32,516 bases of DNA from Bacillaceae bacterium SAS-127 (lineage in GTDB: Bacteria; Bacillota; Bacilli; Bacillales; Domibacillaceae), in the NCBI GenBank assembly GCA_002261155.1, contig NKXN01000085.1, positions 1 through 32,516 of the forward strand, given 5' to 3'. Each line of letters opens with the position of its first letter. Position 1 is the first letter of the stretch. The notes under the pieces were generated by a model. The model ran no database searches and was not told the DNA's origin. It saw only the letters and a program-made list of their open reading frames with translations. A program made the translations under genes and the position numbers. This document shows positions 23,967 to 31,567 of the stretch, piece by piece.

Positions 23967-23980
23967 GTTTATTAATAAAC
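23967..23980. promoter_or_regulatory. Perfect palindrome directly after the -10 box
   Basis: GTTTATTAATAAAC is a perfect 14-bp palindrome at the expected transcription start, well placed as a repressor site, perhaps for autoregulation by the DUF2087 protein. Confidence 0.6.
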
Positions 23981-24006
23981 AAACTTTGATTGGATGTGTT
24001 TAATTT

Positions 24007-24762
24007 ATGGGTGTTTCGGTTTTTTTTTGGAATGCGTCATTAGAAGAACTTAAACGGGGGTATATTGAAGAGTCTGATTCTTATATATGTCTGTTATGTG
24101 GTGAAAAATTTGAAAAAGGGGTTATTTATCCTTATGAGAATATTCTTTATGAAGTTGAAAGGTACATTCGTATTCATATCGAAAGTACTCATCAATCGGT
24201 ATTTGACTACTTAATCGGACTTGATAAGAAACTGACAGGTCTTACGGATCATCAGAAGCAGATTCTTCATCTTTTTTATCAGGGAAAAACGGATAAAGAA
24301 GTTCAAGAGGAGCTGAGCATTGGTAGTACCTCTACGATTAGGCATCATCGATTTTCGTTAAAGGAGAAAGAACGTCAAGCAAAGACCTTTTTGGCGATTA
24401 TGGAGCTTTTCAAAGAAAAGGACCAGTATGCGCCAGCCTTTATATCTCCTCATAAAACAGCCAAAATGGTAGATGATCGATATGATATTACAGAAGAAGA
24501 ACAAGAGGAAATCATTCGAAAGTTCTTGCCCGAAGGATTAAAGGGCTGTTTAAAGAAATTCCCTCCAAAGGAAAAGCAAAGACTTGTCGTTCTTCGAGAA
24601 ATAACAAAAAAATTGGAAAGTGAACGCACTTACGATGAAAAGGAATTAAATCAAATTTTGAAAGGTATTTACGATGATTATGTCATGATCAGAAGATATT
24701 TAATTGAATACGGATTGCTTGATCGTAAAGCAGATGGTAGTCAGTATTGGCTGAAAAAATAA
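24007..24762 (+). CDS. DUF2087 regulator with LuxR-like HTH and Cys-His motif
   Basis: The 251-residue protein has three parts. First comes an N-terminal putative metal site with two cysteines (CLLC, about 29-32) and histidines about 25-30 residues later (HIESTH). Next is a LuxR-type helix-turn-helix (about 78-125; LTDHQKQILHLFYQGKTDKE). Last is a C-terminal DUF2087 domain (about 165-250; LKKFPPKEKQRLVVLREI and YVMIRRYLIEYGLLDR). It is probably a transcription regulator; the signal is unknown. The weak GGATG ribosome site leaves the start slightly uncertain. Promoter and palindrome are clear upstream, and the GIY-YIG gene follows after 18 bases in the same operon. Confidence 0.83.
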   Translation: MGVSVFFWNASLEELKRGYIEESDSYICLLCGEKFEKGVIYPYENILYEVERYIRIHIESTHQSVFDYLIGLDKKLTGLTDHQKQILHLFYQGKTDKEVQEELSIGSTSTIRHHRFSLKEKERQAKTFLAIMELFKEKDQYAPAFISPHKTAKMVDDRYDITEEEQEEIIRKFLPEGLKGCLKKFPPKEKQRLVVLREITKKLESERTYDEKELNQILKGIYDDYVMIRRYLIEYGLLDRKADGSQYWLKK

Positions 24763-24780
24763 TGAAAGTGGGTAAATAAA

Positions 24781-25134
24781 ATGGACCGAAAAAAACAACT
24801 TAAGCAGCTTTATAAAGAAACCTCCGTTGAGGCTGGGGTATATCAAATTAAAAATAATGATAATGGAAAACTCTTCATTGGAAGTACACGAAATTTAAAA
24901 ACATTGAACGGTGTCAAATTCAGTCTTAACAATGACACATATAGTAACAAAGCACTTCAAGCTGAATGGCGTCAGTTTGGAAAGGATGCTTTCAGTATTG
25001 ACATATTAGAAACACTCAAAAAGAAAGATGATCCATATTTTAATGAAAAAGAAGCATTGCTAGAACTTGAGAACAAATGGTTAGATCACTTTCAACCGTA
25101 TGGAAAACGGGGATATAACCAAGAAAAAGTTTAA
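24781..25134 (+). CDS. GIY-YIG nuclease family protein
   Basis: The 117-residue single-domain protein has a variant GIY-YIG core: GVYQI (19-23) and LFIGSTRNL (31-39), with Arg37 in the catalytic position. A glutamate-rich helix (ALLELENKWLDHF) and a terminal GYNQE follow, as in the GIY-YIG family of homing-type and repair nucleases. The second half of the motif reads FIG where YIG is usual. It may nick or cleave DNA; the target is unknown. It lies 18 bases downstream of the DUF2087 regulator, a pairing I would expect to be functional. Confidence 0.8.
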   Translation: MDRKKQLKQLYKETSVEAGVYQIKNNDNGKLFIGSTRNLKTLNGVKFSLNNDTYSNKALQAEWRQFGKDAFSIDILETLKKKDDPYFNEKEALLELENKWLDHFQPYGKRGYNQEKV

Positions 25135-25404
25135 ATATTGCATTACTACCGATGCTTATGTTTGACAACGTTAAGGAAATTTAGATATAAAAAAAGCCTA
25201 ATTTCTCACTTATAACATTAAGGAAATTAGGCTTTAAGCATAATAACATTTGATTGTACTATAACGTACCTCAGTAATCGCATGTTTTCCGCATATTGTT
25301 GGTAGGCTTCCAACAATGTCTAAACGTAAACGATATTATGTCCTTCTAGTGGGTTGCTATTTTTTTGTAATATCTTTACATATCAATAGAAAGATGTTAT
25401 ATAC
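25135..25404. other. Non-coding stretch with partial transposon end and stem loops
   Basis: No supported gene is seen. ACAACGTTAAG (25165-25175) equals the inner end of the 38-bp Tn3-type repeats, but the outer half is not conserved. A terminator-like stem follows at 25194-25234. A second hairpin, ATTGTTGG / CCAACAAT, lies near 25295-25317. The minus strand around 25215-25345 has short open stretches broken by stops that I could not assign. Confidence 0.45.
25194..25234 (-). terminator. Terminator-like hairpin
   Basis: AAGCCTAATTT (25194-25204) pairs with AAATTAGGCTT (25224-25234). A run of seven T's follows on the minus strand. It may also end the GIY-YIG transcript on the plus strand. Confidence 0.6.
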
Positions 25405-25442
25405 GGGGTAGCGTCAGAAAAATGTGGATTTACAACGGTAAG
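25405..25442 (+). repeat. Third Tn3-family type 38-bp terminal repeat
   Basis: The 38 bases run from GGGGTAGCGTCAG to ACAACGGTAAG, matching the copy at 3348-3385 at 34 of 38 positions. Its orientation makes it a left end facing the accessory genes to the right. No inverted partner was found up to 32516. Confidence 0.8.
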
Positions 25443-25507
25443 AAAATGTTCGTAAATTATCCGGCCTTCAAAACGAAAACCGGATTCCATTTAAACTCTT
25501 AAGATTA

Positions 25508-25612
25508 TTAATCCCAATTCCTATATTTATTTATCTCACTCTTTTTTCTAAACGCCTCTTCTAAATCAATATCGAGCTTGTTGGCAAGATCAAAAAGATT
25601 CCATACCGCATC
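25508..25612 (-). pseudogene. 3' fragment of a MazG-like pyrophosphohydrolase gene
   Basis: The minus strand reads DAVWNLFDLANKLDIDLEEA then FRKKSEINKYRNWD and a TAA stop at 25508-25510, typical of the C-terminus of small MazG-like nucleotide pyrophosphohydrolases (metal-binding helix then LEEAFxxK...KRxW end). An in-frame stop precedes it immediately and no upstream part is found, so it is a truncated relic 65 bases inside the third 38-bp repeat. Confidence 0.6.
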
Positions 25613-25742
25613 CTATAAATATTATAATATTCACTAAAGAACTGATTTCTTATTTGAAAGGAATCGTTTGTTATTTTAATTAGTATTAGGTTATTTAGAA
25701 AAGGATGCTTAGAGTTATCCATTCCTTCTGATATTGGAAGTA

Positions 25743-26849
25743 TTATTTGACTAGTTTCCAAAAGTTTGGCCCATAGTTATTGTTCTTAATAAAAATTTCT
25801 AGTTCGTTAAAAGGCAAGCTTTCTCCTACTTTTAATTTATAGATTTTATTATTTATAGGGGAACCGAACGAAATATCTAATTGTTTGTCATTGAGATTAA
25901 ATAGTATAGAATGAACAGTTCCGAAATTTTCCTCGAAATTGTGTACTGTTACACCATTAGGGTATTCCTTTAACATTAATTGTTGTAATTCATTCTTTGT
26001 AATAAAATTATTATTTTCTAAGTTGTTTTTCAGGAAATTATAACGCATTTCAGATTGTTCTAATTTCCCGCGTTCTAACTTAATTATTTCTGGCATTACA
26101 GCATGATTGGTTGCAATAAAAAATCCTGATTTTTTATTGCCTCTTTCTACAATCTTTTTTCCATCATAAGTTTCTATTAAAGCTGCGTTACCATTTGCAT
26201 CTGCTAGAAGCAAATTCATATTTGTTCCAATAGGCATATTCTCTAAATAGGTAATTCCTTCCTCAACATCTTTGCAATTTTCAAGTAAAGCTCTTACTAT
26301 TACCATAAACTGCAGTCCTTTTATGATAGGTTTTTTCATTCCCGGATGTTTTCCAACTGGAATACCACATGAGGCAAAAGCTACACAGAATCCCTCTTCA
26401 TTTAAGCCTTCACTTCGACCAAAGTAAGAAACGGAAAATCCGGTATGACTGTATTTCCCTTTTACCTTGGTTGTACAAAGTCTCATATCAGATATAGCTG
26501 GTGACAAATCGTAATTTCTAAGGACATAGGTTTTACCATCACTTGTTTTAGATGGCAAAACAGCGCCTAAACTACATCCCCCTGGTTGTAGCAAAGTTTC
26601 ATCAAAAAAGTTAAGATAACTAGGCTTTACATTTAATGAATCTGCAAATCCTTGTAGCTCTTCGTTTAAACCAGGACAGTATTGGTCTATTAGTTTTTTT
26701 GTATCCTTAAATTTTGTTTCATCTATTGATTCAGATGATAAAATTACATTCATTGCATTAGGATTTTTTTTTATTTCCTCTCCTTGCCGTCTACCAATTT
26801 CATAACTATTGCCTTCAAGATAAGAAAAAGAAGCTTGAATTGAATTCAT
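25743..26849 (-). CDS. C45-type Ntn-hydrolase (acyltransferase/amidase), copy 1
   Basis: The 368-residue protein fits the C45 (isopenicillin N acyltransferase-like) Ntn-hydrolase family. The likely nucleophile is Cys92 in GGCSLG, followed by LRNYDLSP (about 110-117), the strand that holds substrate in these enzymes. Asn-rich TNMNLLLADANGNAALIE (about 210-228) and TNHAVMP (about 247-253) are further family marks. The enzymes are made as precursors that cut themselves before the cysteine and then hydrolyse or transfer amide-linked acyl groups. ATG with GGAGAGAG ribosome site. It lies 56 bases downstream of a second, divergent homolog, and both follow a MerR gene. Confidence 0.85.
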   Translation of the reverse strand: MNSIQASFSYLEGNSYEIGRRQGEEIKKNPNAMNVILSSESIDETKFKDTKKLIDQYCPGLNEELQGFADSLNVKPSYLNFFDETLLQPGGCSLGAVLPSKTSDGKTYVLRNYDLSPAISDMRLCTTKVKGKYSHTGFSVSYFGRSEGLNEEGFCVAFASCGIPVGKHPGMKKPIIKGLQFMVIVRALLENCKDVEEGITYLENMPIGTNMNLLLADANGNAALIETYDGKKIVERGNKKSGFFIATNHAVMPEIIKLERGKLEQSEMRYNFLKNNLENNNFITKNELQQLMLKEYPNGVTVHNFEENFGTVHSILFNLNDKQLDISFGSPINNKIYKLKVGESLPFNELEIFIKNNNYGPNFWKLVK

Positions 26850-26905
26850 ATTTGTCTCTCTCCAGTTCGAATTTTTGATTAATGTCTTTATTAGACAAGA
26901 GGGAT

Positions 26906-27889
26906 TTATTTTAAAACAGCATCTCTCAATCGTCTATCTGATACATATTTTGCTCTGTTTGGTTGTCCCTCAGCTCTGTTTATATCTAATGTATTTAAGT
27001 TTGCTACAACAGAGAAGAGCGTACCAAAATTTTGTTCTTTTAAATTTAAACAAACATGTCCTTGGGTGTCTGACATAATTGATTGTGCAATGGAAAAAGT
27101 CATTTTATTGACGTTTTCTTTAAGGCGTATATCTAATGTTTCAAAACGTTCTTTTGATTTGCTCCAATTCCAGCTTTCAGATACTGATGTACTTTCGCGG
27201 TGATTGGTACAATGAATATAATTATTGGTAGGAAAACGTACTTGATAGTCATTAGGAGTAACTCCTACAACAGCCATATTCCCTAATGGATCTGCTAACA
27301 AGTAGTTATTAGCTACCGAACTGGGGAATCTTTTTAATACTTCTATTCCTTCATCCACAGTACAACAATTTTCTAAAATATATTTAACAGCAAAATAAAA
27401 ATTCAATCCAGGCTTAATTCCCTTATGAGGAACTGATGTAATTCCTACAAATAAACCATGTTGATTTATACCATCAACTTTTCCAATAAAACAATCTGAA
27501 TGACCCACATATTTATTTTTGCCTTCAAAACAAATTAATGAGGATTCTGTTATTTTCTTTAAATTTAGGAGCATATCATAATTACGTCCAACAATCATTT
27601 CTCTTCCATTGAATGCTGAGAAAATGCTACATTGACCGGCCATTTCAAATACTCCTATACTTAAAAGAAAAGAACTTACTTCTTCAAAAGAAGAATGACA
27701 GCCTTCTGCAAATCCTTGTATTTCCTTCACAATACTAGGGTCAAATTCAGTAAGAATAGGTTTGCATTGCTCCCCGAATTTTAAATTTTCTTCTGTTACT
27801 TTAGGAAATCGAAATCCATTTCTATAAAGGATTTCTGCAAAATGCTTACCTGCCTCGTAAGCATTTCCTTTTAATCTCGGATGATACAT
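26906..27889 (-). CDS. C45-type Ntn-hydrolase (acyltransferase/amidase), copy 2
   Basis: The 327-residue protein has the same C45 layout: candidate nucleophile Cys87 in AGQCSIF, then VGRNYDMLL (about 100-108), NNYLLADPLGNMAVV (about 200-214) and HCTNHRES (about 231-238). It shares its overall order with the neighbour but is only distantly similar, so the pair is an old duplication or two recruited homologs with different substrates. ATG with CGGAGGG ribosome site. A hairpin (27929-27955) between it and the MerR gene may limit read-through. No signal peptide is seen, so it probably acts in the cytosol. Confidence 0.83.
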   Translation of the reverse strand: MYHPRLKGNAYEAGKHFAEILYRNGFRFPKVTEENLKFGEQCKPILTEFDPSIVKEIQGFAEGCHSSFEEVSSFLLSIGVFEMAGQCSIFSAFNGREMIVGRNYDMLLNLKKITESSLICFEGKNKYVGHSDCFIGKVDGINQHGLFVGITSVPHKGIKPGLNFYFAVKYILENCCTVDEGIEVLKRFPSSVANNYLLADPLGNMAVVGVTPNDYQVRFPTNNYIHCTNHRESTSVSESWNWSKSKERFETLDIRLKENVNKMTFSIAQSIMSDTQGHVCLNLKEQNFGTLFSVVANLNTLDINRAEGQPNRAKYVSDRRLRDAVLK

Positions 27890-27928
27890 AATAATTTCCC
27901 TCCGTTATTTCTTTGTATATATAAAGAA

Positions 27929-27955
27929 TAAACCCTCCGGTAGGTGGAGAGTTTA
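27929..27955 (-). terminator. Hairpin between merR and the C45 pair
   Basis: TAAACcCTCC pairs with GGAGaGTTTA, one mismatch per arm. It could be a weak terminator or attenuator. Confidence 0.45.
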
Positions 27956-27980
27956 CCCTGTTTCTATATAAAGCTGTTAC

Positions 27981-28832
27981 TTAACTATCGTTCTTGATAA
28001 CCTGTATACATATTTTGGTGATAAACTCTGAGGGATGTCTGTTAAAATCCGGTCGTATCTCTCTTATGTTAAAATCGGAAGGTACAAGTCCTTTTTCATA
28101 AACCTCGATTTCTTTCCCTACGTGGGTTAGATTTTGTTCCATTATCCAATTTTTCAACATTTCATATCCTACTTCCAGCTCTGAATAAGGACCTTTAACA
28201 GTCAGACATGCGTATGTCCCACTAGTTAAAATTCTACAACCGTCTATTTTGTTCGTATCTTTTATTGGAAGAAGTAGTTCTACATCCACCTCTTTTCGAT
28301 TCAAATTTCGTTCGTGAAAGATAGCCATTAGTTTTCCTGTAATCACGAGATTAAAAGCGTAAACTCGATCAAATAAATTTTTAACCAACTTATCAATAAA
28401 TTTAACCTTTATTTTCTCACGAATCGTATAAACTAGTATTTCCTTTCGATTTTCAATAGAACAGTTGGATAAAAGAGGTCCCGGAATTATAGAAGCCTCT
28501 TTTTCGATTTGTATTTTTAACCGATTCATCTCTTCTATTTGTTTGGACATTTGCTTTTTTTGATCCTCAAGTTCATCGATTTTATGTTCTAACATACTTT
28601 TCCATTGTATTTGATCAGAGCTTCCAATAAGTTCCTTAATCGTAACTAAGGAGAATTGACAGCTTTTTAGAAGCATAATTTTTTTCATGATTTGAATTTT
28701 GTCATAGTCATAATACCGATAGTTTGTTACAGGATCTATGTAAGAAGGTTTTAGTAATCCAATGTCGCTATAATAGCGTAGTGTTTTAACGGGAATATTA
28801 CATATTTCAGAAAATTTACCTATAGAGTACAT
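27981..28832 (-). CDS. MerR family regulator with GyrI-like ligand domain
   Basis: The 283-residue BmrR-like protein has an N-terminal MerR winged helix (about residues 3-72; PVKTLRYYSDIGLLKP, YRYYDYDKI), a dimerisation coiled coil (about 75-115) and a GyrI-type effector domain (about 130-280; LTSGTYACLTVKGPYSELEVGYE). These proteins bind lipophilic cations or drugs and activate promoters with long spacers. ATG with AAAGGGAG. It is upstream of and co-oriented with the two C45 genes, so it may control them. Confidence 0.87.
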   Translation of the reverse strand: MYSIGKFSEICNIPVKTLRYYSDIGLLKPSYIDPVTNYRYYDYDKIQIMKKIMLLKSCQFSLVTIKELIGSSDQIQWKSMLEHKIDELEDQKKQMSKQIEEMNRLKIQIEKEASIIPGPLLSNCSIENRKEILVYTIREKIKVKFIDKLVKNLFDRVYAFNLVITGKLMAIFHERNLNRKEVDVELLLPIKDTNKIDGCRILTSGTYACLTVKGPYSELEVGYEMLKNWIMEQNLTHVGKEIEVYEKGLVPSDFNIREIRPDFNRHPSEFITKICIQVIKNDS

Positions 28833-28887
28833 TATATTCTCCCTTTACGATTATAAAATATTTATTATAAATTAGGATCTAAATATC

Positions 28888-28962
28888 TTATTCAATTTCC
28901 TTTAGTTTACGATAAAACGTAGCCTGACTAACCCCTGTAATAGTACTAATAATATCAAGGAG
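28888..28962 (-). pseudogene. 3' end of a serine resolvase gene
   Basis: Directly after the TAG stop of the beta-lactamase-like gene the minus strand reads LLDIISTIT then GVSQATFYRKLKEIE and a TAA stop at 28888-28890. This is the terminal helix-turn-helix that ends Tn3-family resolvases (GVSxxTxYRKL). The rest of the gene is missing here; its 5' end is at 30477-30576 in the same orientation. Confidence 0.75.
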
Positions 28963-30429
28963 CTAATGTCCTTCCTTTGATAGATTAAATGAAAGATACA
29001 TTGATAATAAACCGTTCAATGCCAAGAAGGTAACCATTATTTGAGTAAGTAATGCAATATCAGCAGCAAATACTTTTATCGCATGCCATGGAGATCCCAC
29101 ACTATAGATTAGTAATGGAATGATAACAATAGACAAAACTAAGAAAATGATACCAAGGATACGCCATAAGCTTCTTTTATGAACGTTTCCTGATTTAACC
29201 TTTACTAATTGATAAATAAACATTACAAAAAATAAACATAATATTCCAATCGTGATCAGTTGAATAATAGGGTTATATTTAGGTACATCTACAGGTTCTT
29301 CCCCATTTAAAATATTAATAATCCCTTGTTTCAGGTATATGAGTGCCTCTTCTTCTAAAATATGATTTTTATTAGAAAGAATCACACCGCCCCAACCCGT
29401 TTTTGGTATAAAGAATACTTCTGAATGTGAATCAGGTGTTGAACCCGAATGCCATATCATTTCTTCATTAGAATTTGGATTTGAGATTCTTATACCAAGA
29501 CCATAATAGCGATGTTCACCCGTTTGAACATAAGGAGATACATAAAGGTTCATAGTATTTTCGCTTAAAAAATTGTTACTCTCGTGCTGACTAAGCAATT
29601 TAATGTACTGGACCATGTCTGTTGCACTTGCAGTTATGTATCCATATGGTGCGCCTCCATTATCATAAGTTACTGCACTTTTTCGAGGGCTTCCAAGCCA
29701 TGACTGGTAACCAGCTACATATCCTTTTTTATATGCTGTACTATGATCAGCAGCTGCATATTTCATTCCTAATGGCGAAAAAACTTGCTTCTCCATGTAC
29801 TGAGAATATGTTTGATTTGTAACTTCTTCGATCAGAGCACCAAGAATTAAAAAATTAGCATTACTATATTGATGCTTTTCTCCAGGTGCGGCAGTCAGCT
29901 TAACGTTCGATAAACTTTCTACATTTTTCTTTATGGCGTCCAAATCTTTAGATTCTCTATCTGATATAGATAAGCCGGAATAGGTACTTATTCCACTTGT
30001 TTGCGTTAGTAAATGTTTAATTGTTATTTGGGATGCTGCTTTTTTATCTTTAAGTGAAAACCATGGAATATACTTTTGGACCGGATCATCTAAATGAACG
30101 GTACCTTCTTCAATTAATCTCATTATGGCTAATCCTGTTAATGATTTACTTATCGATCCTATAGTAAAGGGAGTTTCAGTAGTTACTTTTTCCTCAGATT
30201 CTCCCGTTACACCCCATCCTTTAGAATAAAAAATATCATTTTTATGAACAATAGCAATCGAAGCTCCTGGAATCCGATGTTCTTCTAAAAAGGTTTCAAT
30301 ATAACTGTCAAGTGTACCCGTGATGTCTTGTTCTGCGGAGGTTTGGGAGACTGGTAGAAATATAATAAACGAAAATAATAATAAACATACTACTAATATA
30401 ATTTTTGATGTGGTTGCGAATATTTTCAT
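28963..30429 (-). CDS. Membrane-bound class C beta-lactamase / PBP-like serine hydrolase
   Basis: The 488-residue protein has an N-terminal signal anchor, then a beta-lactamase class C/PBP4-like domain with the catalytic SxxK (Ser92-Lys95 in GSISKS). The YxN (188-190, QYSNANF) and HxG (327-329, WHSGSTP) motifs follow. Three C-terminal transmembrane helices (about 385-480) complete it. The hydrolase should face the outside and act on peptidoglycan-like peptides, D-amino peptides or beta-lactams. I start at ATG 30427-30429 because AGGTG is correctly spaced; the GTG 12 bases earlier overlaps that site. The gene lies exactly between two ends of a destroyed resolvase gene, and its last residues (SKEGH) may come from that junction. 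Confidence 0.85.
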   Translation of the reverse strand: MKIFATTSKIILVVCLLLFSFIIFLPVSQTSAEQDITGTLDSYIETFLEEHRIPGASIAIVHKNDIFYSKGWGVTGESEEKVTTETPFTIGSISKSLTGLAIMRLIEEGTVHLDDPVQKYIPWFSLKDKKAASQITIKHLLTQTSGISTYSGLSISDRESKDLDAIKKNVESLSNVKLTAAPGEKHQYSNANFLILGALIEEVTNQTYSQYMEKQVFSPLGMKYAAADHSTAYKKGYVAGYQSWLGSPRKSAVTYDNGGAPYGYITASATDMVQYIKLLSQHESNNFLSENTMNLYVSPYVQTGEHRYYGLGIRISNPNSNEEMIWHSGSTPDSHSEVFFIPKTGWGGVILSNKNHILEEEALIYLKQGIINILNGEEPVDVPKYNPIIQLITIGILCLFFVMFIYQLVKVKSGNVHKRSLWRILGIIFLVLSIVIIPLLIYSVGSPWHAIKVFAADIALLTQIMVTFLALNGLLSMYLSFNLSKEGH

Positions 30430-30476
30430 TGTAATTTGCACCTAATTTTTATTTTTCTTACAAAAAGTTTTATGAT

Positions 30477-30576
30477 GAAAATATACCGTTCATCAACTTC
30501 AAGTTCCCGAAATTTCTTAATCTGTCGGTCCAGTTTTTAGTCTTTGGCAGGAAACGCGTGCATATCCCAGCTTCAA
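30477..30576 (-). pseudogene. 5' end of a serine resolvase gene
   Basis: From TTG 30574-30576 (preceded by GGAAGGGG) the minus strand reads LKLGYARVS. After one extra T it continues AKD, a stop (TAA for an expected CAA), then LDRQIKKFRELEVDERYIF, after which similarity ends. This is the classical N-terminus of Tn3-type resolvases (GYARVSxxDQNLDRQ). It holds one insertion and one nonsense change, so it is dead. Its 3' end is at 28888-28962. Confidence 0.8.
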
Positions 30577-30689
30577 CTCTAACAACCCCTTCCAAAATCT
30601 ATCAATATATGTAAAGAAGTATATCAGTTAAGTGAAATGTTTCAAAACAAAAAACAATACTTTTTGACAGAATTCACAATCTATTTTCG
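30577..30689. other. AT-rich gap between resolvase relic and marR
   Basis: No gene is seen. In Tn3-type elements the res site lies upstream of the resolvase gene, so remains of it could be here, but I cannot identify subsites by eye. A second TTGACA occurs at 30664-30669. Confidence 0.35.
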
Positions 30690-30719
30690 TTGAATAAATA
30701 TCGTTATATACGATATAAT
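30690..30719 (+). promoter_or_regulatory. marR promoter overlapped by a palindromic operator
   Basis: TTGAAT (30690-30695), 18-base spacer, TATAAT (30714-30719). The arms ATATCGT (30698-30704) and ACGATAT (30710-30716) form an inverted repeat across the spacer and -10 box, a typical site for autorepression by a MarR dimer. Confidence 0.7.
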
Positions 30720-30750
30720 CTGTTTAAACGATTTAATTGGAGGTCTCTTC

Positions 30751-31149
30751 ATGATTAAAGAAATTAATCAATACTTTACTGATATTTATTTCAATTTACA
30801 CCCATCACAAGATGAAATCATTTCGCACCAAAGTGTCCGTATTTTACAAGTAGTTCAGAAAAAGCAATACGTTATGATCCGTGACATTGCTGAACATTTA
30901 TCGGTTTCACATAATACAGCCTCCGAACATGTAAAAAAATTAGTGGATAAGGGGTGGTTGTATAAAGAGAGGTCTGAAGAAGACCAGCGCAAAGTCTATT
31001 TACATTTAACCGAATCCGGTTTAACCGCAGTAAAAAAGAATACAGAATTAGATGAAGATAAACTGCAATCTGCGTTTAACAGATTAACAGTCAGTGAAAA
31101 AGAAGAGGTAGTTAAGGCACTAGAGTTATTAAGCGAGGTATCAAAATAA
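30751..31149 (+). CDS. MarR family regulator
   Basis: The 132-residue protein has the MarR winged helix (about residues 38-100; IRDIAEHLSVSHNTASEHVKK, wing RSEEDQRKVYLHLTESG). Such dimers repress genes for efflux or stress tolerance until they bind a phenolic-type ligand or are oxidised; no cysteine is visible, so ligand binding is more likely. ATG with TTGGAGG. The promoter holds a palindrome suited to autorepression. Its stop overlaps the DUF3147 start (TAATG), so both are controlled together. Confidence 0.87.
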   Translation: MIKEINQYFTDIYFNLHPSQDEIISHQSVRILQVVQKKQYVMIRDIAEHLSVSHNTASEHVKKLVDKGWLYKERSEEDQRKVYLHLTESGLTAVKKNTELDEDKLQSAFNRLTVSEKEEVVKALELLSEVSK

Positions 31150-31496
31150 TGTACTTGTTCATAAAAATTATCAGTTCTGCGGCCATTATTGGTCTTGTCA
31201 CCGAATTAGCTAGGCGCTTCCCATTATACGGAGGCATCATATCAGCCCTGCCGTTAGTCAGTATTTTAAGTATCATTTGGTTAACTATCCAAGGAGAATC
31301 AACTCAGGATGTTACCCGATTTACACTGGGGGTTCTAGCAGGTTTTCCAGCAACCGCAGCCATGCTGCTGGTAATTTATATAGGAATAAAGTATTCTGTT
31401 CATTTAGCAATATCGATTTTATTAGGGGTAATTGTTTGGGGCTTATTTTTGACCGTTCAAAAATTTATAATAAATGAGTTTATTTTATCTTTCTAG
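31149..31496 (+). CDS. DUF3147-type small membrane protein
   Basis: The 115-residue protein has four hydrophobic helices with the early segment LARRFPLYGGIISALPLVS and a second GVLAGFPATAAMLLV, consistent with DUF3147. Function unknown; the link to a MarR regulator hints at a role in export or membrane stress. The ATG overlaps the marR stop by one base. No terminator is evident before the IS605-like sequence that starts right after its stop. Confidence 0.78.
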   Translation: MYLFIKIISSAAIIGLVTELARRFPLYGGIISALPLVSILSIIWLTIQGESTQDVTRFTLGVLAGFPATAAMLLVIYIGIKYSVHLAISILLGVIVWGLFLTVQKFIINEFILSF

Positions 31497-31499
31497 GCG

Positions 31500-31560
31500 A
31501 GAAGACTCCCACCTCAAGGAATGTGTAGGGCGATAGCCCAATGAGTAGGTGGGGGATGAA
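31500..31560 (+). ncRNA. Possible omega-RNA-like (IS605 right-end) structure
   Basis: CTCCCACCT (31506-31514) pairs with AGGTGGGGG (31547-31555), and inner GGGC (31528-31531) pairs with GCCC (31536-31539), giving a nested stem like the 3' scaffold of TnpB guide RNAs. It lies upstream of the tnpB gene, so it would belong to another, lost element or to the left end of this one. The assignment is by structure and remembered resemblance only. Confidence 0.4.
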
Positions 31561-31567
31561 TCGCCTT

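Noticed and set aside
25215-25345. Possible minus-strand gene remnant (segments such as TLLEAYQQYAENMRLL)
   Set aside because: It is broken by a stop, lies over hairpins, and I could not tie it to any family.
25561-25761. A 66-residue minus-strand frame overlapping the end of the first C45 gene
   Set aside because: It starts with TTG inside the C45 gene, has no ribosome site, and its 3' part overlaps the MazG-like relic in another frame.
30698-30716. The ATATCGT/ACGATAT inverted repeat as a resolvase res subsite
   Set aside because: It overlaps the spacer and -10 box of the marR promoter, so a MarR operator is the simpler explanation, though the nearby resolvase relic keeps the alternative open.
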